Of a DNA stretch of 6,275 bases, positions 1 to 5,871 are shown piece by piece. A program made the translations under genes and the position numbers. The DNA is taken from positions 1 through 6,275 of the forward strand of contig JAFAGU010000172.1 in the NCBI GenBank assembly GCA_019237595.1, in the 5' to 3' direction. The DNA is from Betaproteobacteria bacterium (GTDB lineage: Bacteria; Pseudomonadota; Gammaproteobacteria; Burkholderiales; SG8-39). The notes beneath the pieces are model-generated. The model worked only from the letters and a program-made list of their open reading frames with translations, had not been told where the DNA came from and ran no database searches. The stretch's first letter is position 1; every line of letters begins with the position of its first letter.

Positions 1-345
1 CTCCCAGCCGTCGCGCACGGACGTGGAGCCGCCGGTGATCTGGCCGCCGAGCATGCCGTTGATGTACACCTCGCCCGGAGGCGCGAACTCGACCTTCACC
101 TTGTTCAGGTCGACTTCCAGCTCCTCGGCGACGAGCGTGGGCATGGACATCACCACGCCCTGCCCCATCTCGGAGCGCGCGCAAAGGATCGTGACGGTGT
201 TGTCCGCGGCGACCTTCACCCAGGCGTTGATCGCAGTTGCCTCTCCTTCCTTCGAAAAGGCATTTTTGAAGGGAAGGGCAACACCAATGACCAACCCTCC
301 ACCGGCAACGGCCGTGGTCTTGAGAAACTCGCGTCGGGTCGTCAT
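1..345 (-). CDS. Molybdopterin-binding large subunit of a xanthine dehydrogenase-family hydroxylase (IorB-like), N-terminal part only
   Basis: This is the N-terminal 115 residues of a gene running off the left edge; whole family members are usually about 700 residues or more. It begins with a near-perfect twin-arginine signal (TRREFLK at residues 3-9, then a Gly/Ala/Val-rich hydrophobic stretch to about residue 25), so the enzyme should be exported folded to the periplasm. After the signal come SEMGQGV (residues 58-64), the AEEL segment (73-76) and GGQITGGSTSVRDGWE (100-115), which are typical of the isoquinoline 1-oxidoreductase beta-subunit/aldehyde oxidoreductase group that binds the molybdopterin cytosine dinucleotide cofactor. 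The ATG is set by an AAGGAGG ribosome binding site lying in the last codons of the small-subunit gene, whose stop is 2 bases upstream, so the two are translationally coupled. The substrate (N-heterocycle, aldehyde or other) cannot be inferred. Family assignment is firm. Confidence 0.93.
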   Translation of the reverse strand, partial: MTTRREFLKTTAVAGGGLVIGVALPFKNAFSKEGEATAINAWVKVAADNTVTILCARSEMGQGVVMSMPTLVAEELEVDLNKVKVEFAPPGEVYINGMLGGQITGGSTSVRDGWE

Positions 346-347
346 GG

Positions 348-812
348 TCAGCCCTCCTTCGTGCCGGCGGCTTTGTGGATCGCGGCGCGGATGCGCGGAT
401 ACGTGCCGCAGCGGCAGGCGTTCCCGTCCATCGCCGCGTCGATGTCCGCGTCGCTCGGCTTCGGGTTCGAGGCGAGGAGCGCGGTGGCGCTCATGATCTG
501 GCCCGACTGGCAGTAGCCGCACTGCGGGACGTCGAGGTCGCGCCACGCGGCCTGGACCTTCTTGCCGAGCTCGGTGGCGCCGATGCCTTCGATCGTCGTG
601 ACTTTCTTGCCGGCGGCGGCCGAGAGCGGCGTGCCGCAGGAGCGCACGGGCTGGCCGTCGAGGTGCACGGTGCACGCGCCGCAAAGCTGCATGCCGCAGC
701 CGAATTTCGTTCCGGTCATGCCGAGCGTATCGCGCACGACCCAGAGCAGCGGCGTGCTCGGGTCCGCGTCGACGCTCACCTTCTTGCCGTTGACGGTGAG
801 GCTGGTTGCCAT
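348..812 (-). CDS. [2Fe-2S]-binding small subunit of a molybdenum hydroxylase (IorA-like)
   Basis: This 154-residue protein has the usual length for the iron-sulfur subunit of two-subunit molybdenum hydroxylases. The N-terminal plant-type ferredoxin domain (about residues 1-75) carries C39, C44, C47 and C59 (FGCGMQLCGACTVHLDG region). The C-terminal helical domain carries C98-x2-C101 (QCGYCQSGQ) and C133-x-C135 (NACRCGTYPRI). Together these bind two [2Fe-2S] clusters that pass electrons from the molybdenum site of the partner encoded just downstream. The start at 812 is chosen because a GGGAGGAGG ribosome binding site sits 6 bases upstream and homology begins there (TSLTVNGKKV). The reading frame stays open to 947, but that 45-residue extension is Arg/Ala-rich noise. 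There is no signal peptide, so it probably leaves the cytoplasm bound to the Tat-bearing large subunit. No FAD subunit is seen, which fits the IorAB type that donates electrons to a cytochrome or other acceptor. Confidence 0.95.
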   Translation of the reverse strand: MATSLTVNGKKVSVDADPSTPLLWVVRDTLGMTGTKFGCGMQLCGACTVHLDGQPVRSCGTPLSAAAGKKVTTIEGIGATELGKKVQAAWRDLDVPQCGYCQSGQIMSATALLASNPKPSDADIDAAMDGNACRCGTYPRIRAAIHKAAGTKEG

Positions 813-818
813 TTGTTG

Positions 819-827
819 CCTCCTCCC
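819..827 (-). promoter_or_regulatory. Strong ribosome binding site for the [2Fe-2S] subunit
   Basis: On the minus strand this reads GGGAGGAGG, 6 bases before the ATG at 812. It decides the start in favour of 812 over the open extension to 947. The hydrolase gene upstream has a nearly identical site. Confidence 0.8.
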
Positions 828-830
828 AGA

Positions 831-850
831 GGTGTACAGCGGTGTACAGC
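831..850. repeat. Tandem 10-bp direct repeat GGTGTACAGC x2, possible operator
   Basis: Two perfect head-to-tail copies of GGTGTACAGC lie about 20 to 40 bases upstream of the [2Fe-2S] subunit start codon. Each contains the palindrome TGTACA, and the period is 10 bp, about one helical turn, so both cores face the same side of the DNA. The position fits an operator or promoter-proximal element for the hydroxylase genes. No regulator is encoded nearby to assign to it, and chance duplication of a short motif is possible. Confidence 0.4.
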
Positions 851-876
851 GGGGACCACGATTGTGGGCCCAAGCC

Positions 877-901
877 CCGCCGCGGGCAATCGCCCGGGCG
901 G
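877..901 (-). terminator. GC-rich hairpin just after the hydrolase stop codon (possible weak terminator or attenuator)
   Basis: On the minus strand, 3 bases after the hydrolase TAA, CCGCCCGGGC and GCCCGCGGCGG can pair as a 10-bp stem with one bulged base and a GATT loop. No T-run follows (the next bases are GGCTTGGG), so a classical intrinsic terminator is not supported. It may partly terminate, stabilise the upstream message, or simply reflect GC-rich sequence. It lies in the 92-base gap before the hydroxylase genes. Confidence 0.4.
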
Positions 902-904
902 TTC

Positions 905-1816
905 TTATGCGAGATATTTCCGGAAGTGCTCGATGGTGCGCTGCCACGCAAGCTTGGCGGCGTCAGGCTTGTAGCGGGGCGTGGAGTCGTTGTGGAAACC
1001 ATGCTGCGTGCCGGGATACACAAAAGCTTCATATTTCGCCCCGGCGGACTTGAGGGCGCTTTCGTACGCGGGCCACATCCCGTTCACGTTGGGATCGCTC
1101 TCCGCAAAATGCAGGAGCAGCGGAGCGCGGATCTTGGGCACGCCCGCCGTCGCCGCGGCCGCGCCGTAGAAAGGCGCCGCCGCCTGCAGGTCGGCTCCCA
1201 TCTCGACCGCAAGGTAGTTCGTCGTTCCTCCGCCCCAGCAAAACCCGGTGGCGGCGAGCTTGCCGTTGCAGGCCTTGAGCGACTTCAGGTAGCGGGCGCC
1301 GTTCAGCATGTCGACCCGAAGCTTCGCCTGGTCGAGGCTCGCCTGGAGCTGGCGGCCGTCGTCGTCGTTTCCAGGATAGCCGCCGCTCGGCGTGAGCCCG
1401 TCGGGCGCGAGCGCGAGGAAGCCGTCCACCGCCGCACGGCGAGCCACGTCCTCGATGTAGGGATTCAAGCCGCGGTTCTCGTGGATGACGAGCACCGCGG
1501 GAAACGGCCCGTTCCCCGCCGGCGTGGCGAGGTACCCGCGCATCGTGCCGCCGTTGCCGCCGGGCGAGGGATAGTGCACGTACTCCGCCTTCATGCGCGG
1601 ATCGGTGAACGACACCTGCTGCGCCCGTGCGTAGTCGGGCATGAGCGCCTGCGCCATCACGAGCCCTCCGGCGCACACCGCCGCCGCGCGCGCGAGGAAC
1701 TCCCGCCGGTCGATGCGGCCGTGGCAGTACTCGTCGTAGAGGTCGAGGACGCGCTGGTCGATGTCGTTCTGCGTAACGGGCCGCTCAGCGACCGCCGACG
1801 ACGTTGCCTCGTTCAT
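905..1816 (-). CDS. Tat-exported dienelactone hydrolase family protein (YghX-like alpha/beta hydrolase)
   Basis: This 303-residue alpha/beta hydrolase belongs to the dienelactone hydrolase family. The N-terminus (residues 1-66) has a lead segment with LYDEYCHGRIDRREFL, a twin-arginine motif at R37-R38 and a hydrophobic Ala/Val/Gly stretch ending near ARAQQ, as in exported YghX-type members. The hydrolase domain follows (about 70-303). It shows HENRG (E113), nucleophile C193 in GFCWGGG, D241 in ESDPN and H272 in TQHGF, matching the Cys-Asp-His triad and the helper Glu of the family. Hydrolysis of an ester or lactone is likely; the natural substrate is unknown. The start at 1816 is supported by a GGAGGAGG site 7 bases upstream; the frame is open to 1855 without such support. 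It lies 56 bases after the kinase stop with no clear terminator, so read-through transcription from the kinase operon is possible. A periplasmic location matches the molybdenum hydroxylase downstream. Confidence 0.93.
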   Translation of the reverse strand: MNEATSSAVAERPVTQNDIDQRVLDLYDEYCHGRIDRREFLARAAAVCAGGLVMAQALMPDYARAQQVSFTDPRMKAEYVHYPSPGGNGGTMRGYLATPAGNGPFPAVLVIHENRGLNPYIEDVARRAAVDGFLALAPDGLTPSGGYPGNDDDGRQLQASLDQAKLRVDMLNGARYLKSLKACNGKLAATGFCWGGGTTNYLAVEMGADLQAAAPFYGAAAATAGVPKIRAPLLLHFAESDPNVNGMWPAYESALKSAGAKYEAFVYPGTQHGFHNDSTPRYKPDAAKLAWQRTIEHFRKYLA

Positions 1817-1823
1817 ATACAAG

Positions 1824-1831
1824 CCTCCTCC
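1824..1831 (-). promoter_or_regulatory. Strong ribosome binding site for the hydrolase gene
   Basis: On the minus strand this reads GGAGGAGG, 7 bases before the ATG at 1816. It fixes the start at 1816, not at the earlier in-frame ATG at 1855, which would add 13 residues ahead of an otherwise typical N-terminus. Confidence 0.8.
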
Positions 1832-1872
1832 GTGGGAGCACGCAGTCTGACACACGTTGCCGGCAGCGGCGC

Positions 1873-3396
1873 TCAGGCGCCGAGCAGCGCCTGCAGCGTT
1901 TCGGGGGCGATCGGCTTGAGGAGGTGGCCGTCGAACCCGGCTCCGCGCGCGAGCTCGCGGTCGGAAGGCTGGCCGTAGCCGGTGACCGCGATCAGGCGGA
2001 TGCCGCCGTTCGGGATCACCTTCCGGATCGAGCGCGCGACTTCATAGCCGTTCATCGTCGGGAGGCCGACGTCGATGAGGGCGATGTCCGGGCGCGCGCT
2101 CAGCACGAGGTCGAGGCCGGCGGCCCCGTCGCTCGCCATGGCGACTTCGTGGCCCCACATCGTGAGGACCATGCGCAGCGACTCGCGGATGTCGATGTTG
2201 TCTTCGACGACCACGATGCGGCGCCGACGCCTGGGTGCCTGCTCGCTCACCGCCGCCGGCTCCGCTTGGGCACGCCCTTCCGCAACCGGCAGGCGAACGA
2301 CGAAGCGCGCGCCTTGCCCGCTGCCCTCGCTCGTCGCCTGCACGGAGCCGCCATGCAGCTCGGCGAGGCGCTTGACGATGGTGAGGCCCATGCCGAGGCC
2401 GCCCGCGCTGCGGTCGAGCGTCGGGTTCACCTGGAGGAACGGATCGAAGAGCCGCTCGCGCTCGCTCTCGGCGAAGCCGACGCCTTCGTCCTCGACTGCG
2501 ACGAGCGCCTCGCCGCGCTCGATGCCCGTCTGGACGCGGATTTCCGAAGGCGAGGGCGAGAACTTGGCGGCGTTGTTGACGAGGTTGCAGACGATCTGCT
2601 CCACGCGCACCGGGTCGGCGTCGACGGGCAGCGCTTCGGCGCCGTAGCGCACGGTGACGCGGTGGCCGCGCGCCTGCGCGCCGGGCATCGAGGTCTCGAC
2701 CGCCGCGGCGACCGCGCGGTTGAGGTCGATCCGCTGCTTCTGCAGGACGACCTTGCCCCGCTCGAGGCGCGCGACGTCCATCAGGTCGTCGACCATGCGC
2801 ACGATGTGGCTCACCTGCCGGTCGAGGATGTCGGTGCTCGTGTAGAGCATCGGGTCCTCGCTCTTCAGCTTGCGCAGCAGGTAGACGGCGTTGCGCATCG
2901 GCGCGAGCGGGTTGCGCAGCTCGTGCGCGAGCATGGCGAGGAATTCGTCCCGCAGCCGCACGGCGCTCTCGCGCTGCGCGATGAGCTCGCCCACTTCGCG
3001 CTGCCGCGCGGCCGCGCGCAGCGCCACCTGCACCGCGGAAACGAGCGTGTGCGGATTGAGCGGCCGGTCGAGGAGCGTGACGTTGCCCGAGCTCGGAAAC
3101 GCTGCGGCGACGACCGAGCCGACCGTCGCGACGTCGCGCGAGACGACGATGAGCGGCGTGTCGCACCACGCCGGCAGGCGGCCGAAGGCTTCGGCGAGGG
3201 CGGCGAGGTCCTCGGCGACCAGCGCTTCCTCCACGAGGATGATGCAGCCCGTGCGCTCGTCGAGCGCGAACGCGAGCTCCCGCAGGCCGGAAAAGCATCG
3301 CGCGCCTATGCCATGCGCCGCGAGCACTTCGACTGCGAGCTCGGCGTCCGCCGGGTTCGGCGACACCATGCACGTGAGGGTTTCGGCCTGCGGCAT
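1873..3396 (-). CDS. Soluble hybrid histidine kinase with degenerate N-terminal receiver and C-terminal receiver
   Basis: This 507-residue cytoplasmic kinase has no transmembrane segment. Residues 1-128 have a receiver-like layout, but the phosphoacceptor position reads ILVEEAL (Glu at 56/57), the acidic pair after strand 1 is absent (MVSPNP), and the usual Lys is R111 in LLDRPLNP, so it is a pseudo-receiver. A short linker helix (about 128-150) leads to HisKA with phospho-acceptor H158 in LAHELRNPLAP. HATPase_c follows, with the N box NLVNNAAKFS (271-280), G1 DEGVGF (303-308), the FDPF segment (317-320) and G2 GGLGMGL (332-338). After an Ala/Pro linker comes a canonical receiver (about 392-507) with E398-D399, phosphoacceptor D442 in ALIDVGLP, T472 and K494. 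There is no DNA-binding output, so a phosphorelay to a partner encoded elsewhere is likely. The start codon lies 3 bases after the KaiC-like stop and has no clear ribosome binding site, which suggests translational coupling. Confidence 0.94.
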   Translation of the reverse strand: MPQAETLTCMVSPNPADAELAVEVLAAHGIGARCFSGLRELAFALDERTGCIILVEEALVAEDLAALAEAFGRLPAWCDTPLIVVSRDVATVGSVVAAAFPSSGNVTLLDRPLNPHTLVSAVQVALRAAARQREVGELIAQRESAVRLRDEFLAMLAHELRNPLAPMRNAVYLLRKLKSEDPMLYTSTDILDRQVSHIVRMVDDLMDVARLERGKVVLQKQRIDLNRAVAAAVETSMPGAQARGHRVTVRYGAEALPVDADPVRVEQIVCNLVNNAAKFSPSPSEIRVQTGIERGEALVAVEDEGVGFAESERERLFDPFLQVNPTLDRSAGGLGMGLTIVKRLAELHGGSVQATSEGSGQGARFVVRLPVAEGRAQAEPAAVSEQAPRRRRRIVVVEDNIDIRESLRMVLTMWGHEVAMASDGAAGLDLVLSARPDIALIDVGLPTMNGYEVARSIRKVIPNGGIRLIAVTGYGQPSDRELARGAGFDGHLLKPIAPETLQALLGA

Positions 3397-3399
3397 TCG

Positions 3400-4881
3400 C
3401 TAGGAAGGGCGGCTCCCGCCGCGGCCCCCGCCGAGGTACGAGGGCACGCCGGTCAGCACGCCCTGGAAGTCCGCGAGCGGCGGGCCGACGACGACGCCGC
3501 CCGCGGCGAGCGTGAGCTCGCGCACCGTGCCCTCGTGCGGGCCGCTTCGCTTCTTGATGATCGAGATCGCCTTGCGGATGTTGCCGAGGGCCTCGAAGTA
3601 GCGCGTGATGATCACGCTGTCGGCGAGGTAGCTCACGTCGATCGGCGCGCCCATCGGGCCGACGAGGCCGTGCTGCGCGAGGATCATGATCGTCATCACG
3701 CCCTGCTGGTTGAGGTAGGTGAGGAGCTCGTGCAGGTGCAGGTGCAGGAACTCCTCGTGGGGCATGGCGGTCACGTAGCCGTTCAGGCTGTCGAGGACGA
3801 TGATCTTCACGTCGTCGCGCTCCACCGCGTCGCGGATGCCGGCGGCGAGCTCTCCCGGCGAGATCTTCGCCGGATCCATCTGCTCGACCTTGAGCAGCCC
3901 CTTCTGCATGAGCGGCGTGAGGCCGATGCCCATGTCCTCGGCGCGCTGGCGGAGCGTCGCCGTGGTCTCGTCGAAGACGTAGTAGTTCACGCGCTCCCCG
4001 CGGCTCGCGGCGGCATGCGCATACATCGCGGCGAGGGTCGACTTGCCGCTGCCCGCCGGGCCGATCACGAGGTTGCTCGTGCCGTAGTGCAGGCCCTGCC
4101 CGAGGAGCACGTCGAGCTGGGCGTTGCCGCTCAGCGCGGCCGCCTTGCGGAACGGCGTGTGGTGCTCGGCAGCCACGAGCCGCGGGAAGACCCGCAGGCC
4201 GCCTTTCTCGATGATGTAGTCGTGGGTGCCCTCGCGGAAGGGCACGCCGCGGATCTTGGTGACGGAAAGGCTGCGCCGGAAGACGCCGTACTTGAGCGGC
4301 GCGGCATTGAGCGCGAGCGCGCCATGCACGATGCTGTGCACCTGGATGTCGGAGCCTTCGGAGGTGCGGTCGTCCACCAGCAGCACCGTGCAACCAAGCT
4401 CGGCGAGCTGCTGCTTCAGGCGCAGGACCTCGCGCCGGTAGCGCAGCGGGCTCTGCGAGAGCATGCGCATCTCGGAGAGCGAGTCGAGCACCACGCGCGC
4501 GGGCTTCTCGCGCTGGATCGCGTCCATCAGCATCTTCATGAGCTGCGTGAGCTCGACCTCGGCCGACTGGAAGAGCGTCGTCGGGCCCTTGGAGCCGATG
4601 GCGCGCTCGATCGCCGAGAGCTCGATGATCGAGAGGTTCCCGAGGTCCCATCCGTGGGACTGCGCCACCGCCTCGAGCTCCTGCCGCGTCTCCGAGAGCG
4701 TCACGTAGAGGCAGCGCTCGCCGGCGCGCTTGCCCTCGAGCAGGAACTGCATCGCGAGCGTCGTCTTCCCGACGCCGGGATTCCCCTCCACGAGGTAGAG
4801 GCAATTGCGCGGCAGGCCGCCGCCGACGATGTCGTCGAGGCCGGGCACGCCGCTCGCGCACTTCTGCGTGATCGGGTTCAT
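3400..4881 (-). CDS. KaiC-like double-domain RecA-fold ATPase
   Basis: This 493-residue cytoplasmic ATPase has two KaiC domains. CI (about 5-235) has Walker A GNPGVGKT (33-40), the catalytic acidic position E64 in TLSETRQE and Walker B D133 in VVLDSLSE. CII (about 245-480) has Walker A GPAGSGKST (274-282), D304-E305 in YYVFDET and Walker B D364 in IIVLDSLNG. The segment VSYLADS (416-422) aligns with the autophosphorylation loop of cyanobacterial KaiC. By that alignment S417 falls at the Ser431 position and Y418 at the Thr432 position. The length matches KaiC (about 500 residues). Non-cyanobacterial homologues of this type usually pair with histidine kinases, as here, and no kaiA or kaiB is visible. 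The start is supported by AGGAA 7 bases upstream. The C-terminus ends in a Gly/Arg-rich tail (GGGRGGSRPS) unlike KaiA-binding tails. A clock role is not implied; energy or stress signalling is equally possible. Confidence 0.94.
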   Translation of the reverse strand: MNPITQKCASGVPGLDDIVGGGLPRNCLYLVEGNPGVGKTTLAMQFLLEGKRAGERCLYVTLSETRQELEAVAQSHGWDLGNLSIIELSAIERAIGSKGPTTLFQSAEVELTQLMKMLMDAIQREKPARVVLDSLSEMRMLSQSPLRYRREVLRLKQQLAELGCTVLLVDDRTSEGSDIQVHSIVHGALALNAAPLKYGVFRRSLSVTKIRGVPFREGTHDYIIEKGGLRVFPRLVAAEHHTPFRKAAALSGNAQLDVLLGQGLHYGTSNLVIGPAGSGKSTLAAMYAHAAASRGERVNYYVFDETTATLRQRAEDMGIGLTPLMQKGLLKVEQMDPAKISPGELAAGIRDAVERDDVKIIVLDSLNGYVTAMPHEEFLHLHLHELLTYLNQQGVMTIMILAQHGLVGPMGAPIDVSYLADSVIITRYFEALGNIRKAISIIKKRSGPHEGTVRELTLAAGGVVVGPPLADFQGVLTGVPSYLGGGRGGSRPS

Positions 4882-4970
4882 TTCGCGATTCCTGGAAGGT
4901 CCGCCAGCATATAGAAAGACCGGCGGCGACAGTCGTTCGTTGTCGCGCTTTCAACTACAAAAGCCGCGAA
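4882..4970 (-). promoter_or_regulatory. Intergenic region with probable promoter of the KaiC-like/kinase operon
   Basis: This 89-base gap is the most plausible promoter site for the signalling operon. On the minus strand a TATATG/CTATAT element (4908-4914) stands out from GC-rich surroundings as a possible -10 box, but no good -35 box lies 16-18 bases upstream. AGGAA (4889-4893) is the ribosome binding site. A 6-bp inverted repeat lies farther upstream at 4926-4946. The assignment is by position and composition only. Confidence 0.35.
4926..4946. repeat. Inverted repeat GCGACA-N9-TGTCGC upstream of the KaiC-like gene
   Basis: Two 6-bp arms separated by 9 bases form a perfect inverted repeat, located 25 bases downstream of the VOC gene stop and 45 bases upstream of the KaiC-like ATG. 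It could be a weak transcription terminator for the upstream genes (the minus strand continues into a modest T-rich GGTCTTTCTAT) or an operator just upstream of the putative -10 element. Six-base arms are short, so chance cannot be excluded. Confidence 0.3.
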
Positions 4971-5867
4971 CTAGTACGTGCCGCGGAAAGCGTCGTGGCC
5001 GGCGAGGTAGCCGGTATTCGTGATCGCCGGATTGCGGTTGACGAGCGGGCGATTGAAGAGCGGGTGCTTCATGCTCCTCACCTCGTGCTCGATCTGGAAG
5101 AGCCTCTTCGCGTCCTTCGGGTCGACGATCCACTGGAAGCGCCACTCGTGCGCGTCGGTCTCCATCGTGACGAGGCCGCGCTCCTTGAGCCACGCGTAAG
5201 GCGAGGAGAAGTCCGCGATGTAGATCTGGATGTGGTGGCCGTCGTACTCGGGCAGCTGCTTCTTTGTTTCCGTGAAGAATAGCTTTTGCGCTCTTCCAAT
5301 CAGAACCTTCGCTTGTGAACCCGAATGGCGCGCCGGCGCCTTCATCACCTCGTTATAGAAGCGGGCGATGCCCGCTGATGTAGCAGGCGGCACGTCGAAG
5401 TCCACGTATACGAGGCCGAGCTCCGTGCGCGGATACTCGTCGGAAGGCGCATGGCAGCGGATGCGGGTTCCCCAAGGATCGGTTGCTTCGACGCAGTCTT
5501 TCTTTCTTTCAAAAGAGAATTCTCTCGAAGAACCGATTACGCGCTTCATTTCCTTGCCGGCATGCTCGAGCCTCCGCTCGAGGTCGTCGAGGCTCGGCAC
5601 GATGAACCCGGCGGTGCCGCGCAGGCGCTCGAAGCGCGGCGGAACCGCGCGGCTCGGCATGTGCACCTGCGTGCGGCCGAAGTTCAGCCAGATGTTCTCG
5701 AGCCCCGGGAAGATGTAGGGATCGCGCGTGCCGCCGAGGCCGACCACGTAAAAGAGCACCGCGAGCCGCTGGTCGTCGATCACGCAGTTGAAGTGCTCGA
5801 GGTGCACGATGTTGCCGACGTCCTCGCTCGCGCGGTCGTGCTGCTTCATCTTCTCGGGCGCGTTCAT
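4971..5867 (-). CDS. Tandem VOC-superfamily protein (glyoxalase/extradiol dioxygenase fold), function unknown
   Basis: This 298-residue protein looks like two vicinal-oxygen-chelate modules, about 18-140 and 150-265. Module 1 opens with IVHLEHFNCVIDDQ (H22, H25), has GGTRDPYIFPG and QVHMP (H69), and ends with DPWGTRIRCHAP. Module 2 opens with LGLVYVDFDVP, has DGHHIQIYIADF (H211, H212) and ends with RLFQIEHEVRS (E260, H261). By position in the fold, H25, H69, H212 and E260 are candidate metal ligands; this is inferred, not shown. Such proteins include glyoxalases, epimerases and ring-cleaving dioxygenases, and I cannot choose a substrate. The start ATG is 4 bases after the CoA-transferase stop and lacks a clear ribosome binding site; coupling is likely. 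M7 is a possible alternative start. Codon use is uneven: an AT-richer patch around 5260-5560 contrasts with the GC-rich ends. Confidence 0.75.
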   Translation of the reverse strand: MNAPEKMKQHDRASEDVGNIVHLEHFNCVIDDQRLAVLFYVVGLGGTRDPYIFPGLENIWLNFGRTQVHMPSRAVPPRFERLRGTAGFIVPSLDDLERRLEHAGKEMKRVIGSSREFSFERKKDCVEATDPWGTRIRCHAPSDEYPRTELGLVYVDFDVPPATSAGIARFYNEVMKAPARHSGSQAKVLIGRAQKLFFTETKKQLPEYDGHHIQIYIADFSSPYAWLKERGLVTMETDAHEWRFQWIVDPKDAKRLFQIEHEVRSMKHPLFNRPLVNRNPAITNTGYLAGHDAFRGTY

Positions 5868-5871
5868 GGCG

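Noticed and set aside
813..947. N-terminal extension of the [2Fe-2S] subunit to the ATG at 947
   Set aside because: The extra 45 residues overlap the end of the hydrolase gene, do not resemble the family, and a strong ribosome binding site marks the ATG at 812.
1817..1855. Earlier ATG at 1855 for the hydrolase
   Set aside because: The 13 extra residues would be encoded across the strong GGAGGAGG site that serves the ATG at 1816, and no ribosome binding site precedes 1855.
1858..1865. Palindrome TGCCGGCA after the kinase stop as a terminator
   Set aside because: It is an 8-bp palindrome with no loop and no T-run, so it cannot form a useful terminator hairpin; the 56-base gap is more likely transcribed through.
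375..1978. Long plus-strand open frames (375-974 and 806-1978) antisense to the [2Fe-2S] subunit and hydrolase genes
   Set aside because: They are compositional shadows without motifs or credible ribosome binding sites, and the opposite strand carries full sets of Cys ligands and a catalytic triad.
3400..4881. Calling this a circadian clock locus
   Set aside because: KaiA and KaiB are absent and the CII phosphorylation pair is altered; homologues of this kind occur widely in bacteria and archaea without clocks.
1804..4914. A 1036-codon plus-strand open frame antisense to the kinase and KaiC-like genes
   Set aside because: Its product is Arg/Ala/His/Asp-rich low-complexity sequence with no domain, and it is fully opposite two genes with clear catalytic motifs. 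Long antisense frames are expected from GC-rich third codon positions.
2042..4954. A 970-codon minus-strand frame overlapping the KaiC-like and kinase genes
   Set aside because: It is a shifted frame of the real genes, extremely Arg/Pro/Ala-rich, and lacks any recognisable motif.
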